Of a stretch of DNA of 64,000 nucleotides, positions 58,502 through 64,000 are shown one piece after another. The stretch covers positions 208,727 to 272,726 of the forward strand of contig BCIG01000033.1 of the NCBI GenBank assembly GCA_001599915.1, in the 5' to 3' direction. Both the position numbers and the translations under genes were made by a program. This DNA comes from Symbiotaphrina buchneri. Its lineage: Eukaryota; Ascomycota; Symbiotaphrinales; Symbiotaphrinaceae. How positions within the stretch are numbered: position 1 is the stretch's first letter; each line of letters begins with the position of its first letter. The notes beneath the pieces are model-generated. The model had not been told where the DNA came from. It ran no database searches and was given only the letters and a program-made list of their open reading frames with translations.

Positions 58502-58653
58502 GGATACGTCAAGCATTTCGTGGTAGCTTCAAGGTCGGAGTATGTCGCCGGTTTAAGCGCGGAGTTTTAAGGTATGCCATTATTGAAAGCTTCTTAATAG
58601 CTTAGCATGATTGAGGCATTTGGATTGCTTGGCTTCAAATCCCTTGACTCTGG

Positions 58654-59624
58654 CTAGCCATCCAGTGCCATGGCTATATCCATCGTCAGTCCAACCGGGC
58701 CTCCTACCAACCCTAACCATATCGGCAAGTAGTGGTCGACGTCCGTGCTGGATACATCTCTCAAGGCCTCCAAGGCGTCTGCAGTGTTGCAAGGGTGTAC
58801 GAAATAGCAAGGAACGCCCGAGATTGGGTGGTACTGAGCCGTGACGATCCGTCAGCCGCGAACCTTCATTATTATGCGGAGAAGATCCTCTCCTTACATC
58901 CATCGAGACTGCTCCGAGCACGCCAACTTGTTGCATGCTTGTTAACGTCTGTGGCGGTACCAGGAGTGACCATACAGCGTCCAACCCTGAAGGGCCATCA
59001 TCCGGCAAGTTTCGCAAATTGAAGTACAGCACGGGAACACGGTAGCTTGGGGAACGCAGGATGCTGTACTGTATGGAAGCTATGGTGCTTGCTGCTGGTG
59101 AGATCAGTGACTCCTGAGCAAGTCGCGATTGTTCAGCAGCGGCTCCAATAGGCTTGGCTATGGGAAGACATGTTACCTCGTCTTCTTCCTCGAGCATGTC
59201 TTGTTGTCCTCCATCGCTAGAAGACGGTTCATGGCCTGCAATTGGGCTCCCGTTTCGAGAAACGAGAGGAAGGGTCTTCTCGATGGTGATATATGTCTGA
59301 CCTTGCTTGAAAAAGAGAGCTTTTAGCTAGACATCAGAATATTTCGGCAATGGAATTAAATGCTGTGAGAGTCTGCATGGCATTGCCAACTCGCGGCTGT
59401 GAAAGATGAATTGATTGTTATATCGCTAGATGGAATCGGCGGGGCAATGAAAGTGAAGGCAGACATTGACAGTTGCGACAGGACCAACATACATGTTGCT
59501 TGAGATCAACACGCAGCCAATTGTTCATTGCGCTTCTCTGCCGTGCGCGCTCATATCTTGCAGCAAAAGAGCGACAGGCGGCCGTGAATTCGTCGTCAGA
59601 AAGGAACGGATAATCTAAGGACAT
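58654..59624 (-). CDS. ATG10: E2-like enzyme Atg10 (autophagy)
   Basis: A predicted 239-residue protein from exons 59493-59624, 58898-59305 and 58654-58833. Atg10 transfers Atg12 to Atg5 in the autophagy conjugation pathway. The centre shows SPSYRVPVLYFNLRNLPDDG, then the last exon begins YHPISGVPCYFVHPCNTADAL. The cysteine of HPCNT corresponds to the active site. It ends YLPIWLGLVGGPVGLTMDIAMALDG. The N-terminal exon begins MSLDYPFLSDDEFTAACRSF, as in fungal Atg10. An acidic loop (MLEEEDEV) separates the parts. The first intron is 187 bp and might hide another small exon. The last intron (64 bp) is certain by motif. Confidence 0.9.
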
Positions 59625-60873
59625 GATAGCCTTCAGCTGAAACAGGCGTTTGCGGGCATGAAACAAGCTTCTGCTCACGCGAGGCTGCCAACTTCGCTTC
59701 GCATTATAGGAAGCTAGCAGGGAGTGAACTGAGGCGGAAATCAATTACTGCCCCTGGTACACCGTAAATGAACGACCATGTTGCCATTTGCAAAGAACCT
59801 GGAGTCGTGTTGGTCCATCCGGGCGGTGTCTGGACTCTGGCTGCGCATGACTTGAGATTACGAATACCTCAGGCTAAGGTACAGTACGCCGTGTACGGAG
59901 CTCGGGAAGTACCTTATCTTTATATTTGTCTACGCGCTAAGATAAGCTGCTTGTCACTTGCGCTAGTACGATAGCGTCCCGTCTGACGAACCAATTATTG
60001 ACAGTTACTTGTGCCCCCTACGTCTCCAGCCACCTCGTTGCTCCGCCATCCCGTGTGGCAGTGGCTCAATTTCCTGTTTTCTGACTGGCTGCCGATAGCA
60101 CGGAAACCTGGATAAGGTGTTGCAGGAAACAGGGATCCAGGCTTTCTGTGCGCTTGAAAGGGAAGGGCTGAAATTCGCGGGACCAATCTGATCTGCAGGA
60201 CTGAAGTGAGGAGAGATGCCGCATCCGAGCGTGATGCTGTCACTCGCAGTGCTCCTTACCCTTTACCTTCCCTTACCTGCTTCCCTAGCTCCACACCTCC
60301 GCCGCCTCCTCTTCCTACATTTCCCAACCTCTTAGCTGGTAGTCCTTGAGGACACCGCTTCTCTCGCTTTCTGCATTCTCCTTTGCGCTCTTCTTTGTCA
60401 TTCCAATTCTTGAGTCTCATATTCTTCTGTTCCCCGGTGTCAGCTCTTCCCCCTTTCTCTAGCTCGTTCTTTGTCCTGGCTAGCACTGAGCAGTGAGCAC
60501 ATCGGGGCAACTACTACCCTTGCATTTCAGAAGCTTTCGGCAAACCCCTGCCATTACACCATACAACCCCGCAAGCATCACTGCTCCGCAAGCTAATTTC
60601 GCACCTCTACCGGGCTGCAACGACCGGCATTCTCAGTGTGCCATTCCTCCTCATCTTCACATTTTCGGCGACAGGTCCGGCCTTCAACGCATCCCAACGT
60701 CGTGCCAGATCTTTGTAGCATAGCACCGTCGGTCCAGTCCTGGTTCATGACGCTTGTGGGGTATTCTGAGATTTGCTAGTCTCTGGCTGTCAAGAACACA
60801 GGAGCCAAGCATTCCACGACACAGGAGGGCCGTCCCGCGTTCCTCGCCTGCTGGCTCAGGAGCTGCTCAAACA
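59625..60873. promoter_or_regulatory. Divergent upstream region of ATG10 and the 60874 gene, with a CT-rich tract
   Basis: About 1.25 kb between outward-facing starts. From about 60250 to 60480 the plus strand is strongly C+T-rich (TTCCC, CCTCC, CTTTC runs), as often seen just upstream of transcription starts in filamentous fungi. This suggests a long 5' untranslated leader for the plus-strand gene. No TATA box is evident. Confidence 0.5.
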
Positions 60874-63732
60874 ATGGGGAATGCTCAATCAGCTCTCACG
60901 ACAGACAAGCAGCAGTACAAGCTGACGAAGCCAAAAACGTTCACTGGCTCTTCGAATCTTCTTTGCACATCTGCGTCTCCGCCTGGATCGTCAAATTCAC
61001 TTGACAGTCCGGTGAAGGTTCATGATGGCTGGGGCGTCGAGGTTGAGGCCCGCGGACTGCCGTACTCGCAACATAATGGGAATATCAGAGAGGCCAGTTA
61101 TGAGGGCTGCAAAAGCATGACTAGTTGTCTGGAAGCTCCCAAGGAGAGGCTGTCGAGAACTTGCTCAATGGTCTCTCAAATGGCTAGTGCAATGGCCTCG
61201 ACGACGCTGGTCAATGGCTCGGTGGGTGGTTCAAGACTATCTCTAGTCACAGAGCGGCCTGCATTCAGCGTGGAGTCGTCCTCCCAGATGCTAGAAGAGA
61301 TTCGAGCAAAAGCTTCTAAAGACGAACTCGCAGCACAATTCCACTGCAACACCCCGCGCACTGTTGAACAACCGTCCATGGTGCCGATCCGCAGAAGGTC
61401 TCTTCTCACACCTGGTATAGCAACCAGATGCTCCGAAGGTAATATTCTACGCAAGCCACCACCTCCACCAGAAAGTCTGAGGACAACGGAGGACCGTGCC
61501 TACTATTACAATCCTGGTTTCCCCGAGTCTTCGCCTTTGGCACGACTGGCTGCACTTGATCTAGCTCAGGATGGCCGGAGTACGCCCAAAAATCGTAGCT
61601 CCACACCATGTGACTTGGACTATTCTCATTTGTGCGGCTTTCGGCCAGGCACATTACGCATCACCAACGGAGCGGCTTCCCCGGATCCCAGTGTGATGCT
61701 GTCTTCACCGCTCCAGAGAAGACTAACGCCTGAATCAGATGGATATTTTACGGCATCGGAAGGGTCGAATAACGCCGGGGATGACTCTGAATTAACATCA
61801 CCGTTGAGACCAGCTCTTGGCACGTTTTCGTCCTCCGGCGAGGGTGCAGTCATCGAACCCAGCTCTGTTACGGGAAGGACGAGCTTCGTACCTTGCGGAA
61901 CTGGTTGCCATTCAGGCTGGAATGTCTCTGAATCTGCCGCATCCTCACCAGATCCTGCTTCAGCTATTGCTCAGGAGTATATTAGCGAGCTCGCCTTACG
62001 CCCGGGCGACGACGACTCCATATTTGATCTCAAGGCACAGAGCGTTAGCTACCAAGAAATTAGAAGACGGGACTATCTTACGGATGATGGCCTGGCATCG
62101 ACTAGCCCAGCTAAAACCTCCGATGGCACCTCCTCGTCCCTTCTGACGGTTGAGCCTGCAGCTATGAAGCGTCTGATAAAGACTGATAGTGGCTACGGCT
62201 CAAGCTTCTCGCTCTGCTTGAATACTGAGGCTGAAACCGCATCTCATTATTCTCAAGAACAGTCTTCCAACACCAGCAACACAGTTGAGAGCGTGCAGTC
62301 CCTCAGATTAGAGACTGCATACTGCCCTCGCCCCACCCGGCCTGCGCCTGAAATACCGCAGGGCTTTCCTCAACAACGCCGACAGATCGATTCCGACGGA
62401 GTCGATGTAAGTGACATCGCACCGCCGTCCGGAAAACTTGATAGGCCTGCCACAGTACTGGTTGATGCGTGCCCTCAATACAACGAAGAACAAGCAAGCA
62501 AGGGCCGCTTATCGCCTCGGAAGTTGCAAAAGCCTAGGCGCTTATCACAACCTTCTCTCGCAGAAGCCCACCAAATGCTTACTTGGGCCGCAAGAGAGCT
62601 CAATCCGGTCGAGGTGCCTCCTATACCACCGCAAATTGCCGAGAGGCATGCACAGCGGTTGGACAAATTTCCGGCTCTTGACCACACCTTTTCCAGCCCA
62701 GATGAGACTAAACGCTCAGCTTCCCCAGATACGGCGACTCGGACGGTATCCTCATCTATATTCTCTGGTCTCGGCGCTATTAGTAGTTCTGCGAAAGCAC
62801 AAACTGGTCCTCAGTCACTGTCAGAAGCAGCCATACCTCCAGTGCCTCCGCCACACCGCATCACCATTTCTTCACCTCAAAGTTCTGCCCAACAAGGCAC
62901 CAGTCCATTCGATTATTTTTCGGACAGTGTCACACAATCAATCGGTCGCGGTCCATATGACGCTGCTAGGCCACGAAATGCGGCTGAGAATCAAACAGAA
63001 AGGTCCCTTCGGACTAGAAGTATGAACGGCATGGACGAGGAGACTGCTTCCCGCGTGGGAAGGGAGCGGAGTATGTTTCGGAGCAGCAGGATCGGTACCA
63101 GCATAAACTTCTCTCGTCCAAGGCCGCGGAGCATCCATGGGAGCCAGTTCAACGACAGAGGCGGCATACCTGGCAGGATGACTAGGCCGAAGAGTTGGTA
63201 CGATTCCGCACCGCCACTACCAGCTTTACCTGCCCCTGAGGCGACCAAGGACAATAGGCAGAGTCAGATAAAACAAGCTCCAAAGCACAAAAGTCTCCCG
63301 GCTCCACCAAATTCGCCTGTCCTGAGGAGTCGACCTCTTCCTGAATTACCAAAGACCGCAGTGGATGCTGCAGAAGGTACTGGCATGGCCGCTGCCCTCC
63401 GCGATTGGGTAGTTGTTGAGGGCGCTTGGAGGAAACGGCGTCAATCGGTAGGTGAAGCACTGGGACGGAACGATCAGGCTCGAAATGTTCTTAGACAACC
63501 CGATTGGGCCAATGAGCAGGCTGTAAAGGCTGCTGAGCAGGCACTTGCCGGCTTTTCCGTCGGCAGGTTCGAAGGAGGCTTTGGATACGGTTTTGGGCCG
63601 GACAAGCGTGCGATCTGGGGTAGCGCGGGAACTGCACCAAAGAGCTCTCGGCTGGCTACACGAAAGAGCGTCGACTTGAGCAAAACGTTTGGTGTCGATC
63701 TGAGTGACGTACCGGTTTTTGTTGTCGCCTGA
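60874..63732 (+). CDS. Large Ser/Pro-rich fungal protein with an N-myristoylation-type start
   Basis: A single-exon gene for 952 residues. The start MGNAQSALTT fits the N-myristoylation consensus (Gly at 2, small residue at 6), so the protein may sit on membranes. It is otherwise disordered, with blocks that look conserved: VPIRRRSLLTPGIATR, LRKPPPPPESLR, YYNPGFPESSPLARLAALDL, DLDYSHLCGFRPGTLRITNGAASP, and a C-terminal LRDWVVVEGAWRKRRQS. I associate these with a family found in filamentous ascomycetes, role unknown. Several PxxP and RRxS sites could bind SH3 domains or be phosphorylated. The open frame extends 40 codons upstream but without an ATG. Confidence 0.8.
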   Translation: MGNAQSALTTDKQQYKLTKPKTFTGSSNLLCTSASPPGSSNSLDSPVKVHDGWGVEVEARGLPYSQHNGNIREASYEGCKSMTSCLEAPKERLSRTCSMVSQMASAMASTTLVNGSVGGSRLSLVTERPAFSVESSSQMLEEIRAKASKDELAAQFHCNTPRTVEQPSMVPIRRRSLLTPGIATRCSEGNILRKPPPPPESLRTTEDRAYYYNPGFPESSPLARLAALDLAQDGRSTPKNRSSTPCDLDYSHLCGFRPGTLRITNGAASPDPSVMLSSPLQRRLTPESDGYFTASEGSNNAGDDSELTSPLRPALGTFSSSGEGAVIEPSSVTGRTSFVPCGTGCHSGWNVSESAASSPDPASAIAQEYISELALRPGDDDSIFDLKAQSVSYQEIRRRDYLTDDGLASTSPAKTSDGTSSSLLTVEPAAMKRLIKTDSGYGSSFSLCLNTEAETASHYSQEQSSNTSNTVESVQSLRLETAYCPRPTRPAPEIPQGFPQQRRQIDSDGVDVSDIAPPSGKLDRPATVLVDACPQYNEEQASKGRLSPRKLQKPRRLSQPSLAEAHQMLTWAARELNPVEVPPIPPQIAERHAQRLDKFPALDHTFSSPDETKRSASPDTATRTVSSSIFSGLGAISSSAKAQTGPQSLSEAAIPPVPPPHRITISSPQSSAQQGTSPFDYFSDSVTQSIGRGPYDAARPRNAAENQTERSLRTRSMNGMDEETASRVGRERSMFRSSRIGTSINFSRPRPRSIHGSQFNDRGGIPGRMTRPKSWYDSAPPLPALPAPEATKDNRQSQIKQAPKHKSLPAPPNSPVLRSRPLPELPKTAVDAAEGTGMAAALRDWVVVEGAWRKRRQSVGEALGRNDQARNVLRQPDWANEQAVKAAEQALAGFSVGRFEGGFGYGFGPDKRAIWGSAGTAPKSSRLATRKSVDLSKTFGVDLSDVPVFVVA

Positions 63733-64000
63733 GATATCTTGAAGGACAAGTACCCCACTGTCAGCTCTCACATACCTGTGAACGCATATGATTCCCCTGA
63801 ACGACATTCTTAAAGCTAAGTTGCATATGTATGGCGCTGTTGGCGGAGTTACATGTGTTTGGGACTATCTGGGTCATTTTATTCTAGCGATGCGCGCGGA
63901 TTGTGGGATTTAATGAGCATATCACGTATGGCCTGCACAGGGCAAGAGACTACACTTATAATCTGGTAGTTCGCAATATGACAACACACTGGTTGATACG

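Overview
The window is nuclear DNA of a filamentous ascomycete (Pezizomycotina). The evidence is dense, mostly single-copy housekeeping genes on both strands, short GT-AG introns (mostly 46-135 bp), proteins typical of filamentous fungi, and TACCTTA/AAGGTA-type sequence between genes. The genus cannot be told from the sequence. I built about 32 gene models by joining exons by eye at GT/AG sites where the reading frame and family motifs continue across the junction. No rRNA, tRNA, CRISPR array or intact transposon was recognised.

Layout. 1-10 kb: 3' part of splicing factor PRP39, mitochondrial peptidase CYM1, a taxilin, a nitronate monooxygenase, an F-box protein. 10-17 kb: DNA polymerase delta subunit POL31, an NAT9-type acetyltransferase, a metallo-beta-lactamase-fold hydrolase, ribosomal protein RPL38, a small membrane protein. 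17-25 kb: proteasome subunits PRE4 (beta7) and PRE7 (beta6) flanking an HCNGP/SAP30BP-like gene, then MDM31 and PNO1. 25-31 kb: a SAM methyltransferase, a small secreted protein, a fumarylacetoacetase-fold enzyme, the LYR factor SDH6/SDHAF1, an HSP20 chaperone. 32-43 kb: a large low-complexity fungal protein, then RAD7 and RAD16 head to head. 43-53 kb: gene-poor, with one SAM+HMG-box gene (46.2-48.3 kb) and probably one small gene at 52.5 kb. 53-64 kb: MRI1, an unknown protein, ARPC1/ARC40, the U2B''-like protein MSL1, ATG10, and a 952-residue Ser/Pro-rich protein with an N-myristoylation-type start.

Functional links. RAD7 and RAD16, partners in global-genome nucleotide excision repair, share one divergent upstream region holding two ACGCGT (MluI cell-cycle box) motifs. 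The same motif with near matches precedes POL31. The two proteasome genes encode neighbouring subunits of the beta ring. SDH6, CYM1, MDM31 and perhaps the HSP20 act in mitochondria.

Most notable: the RAD7-RAD16 pair; a RAD7 start codon apparently split by an intron; an 11-nt microexon carrying the signature motif of the methyltransferase, and an apparent one-base frameshift at the end of that gene; and an HSP20 whose first AUG adds a mitochondrial-type leader. I found no clearly novel multi-gene system.
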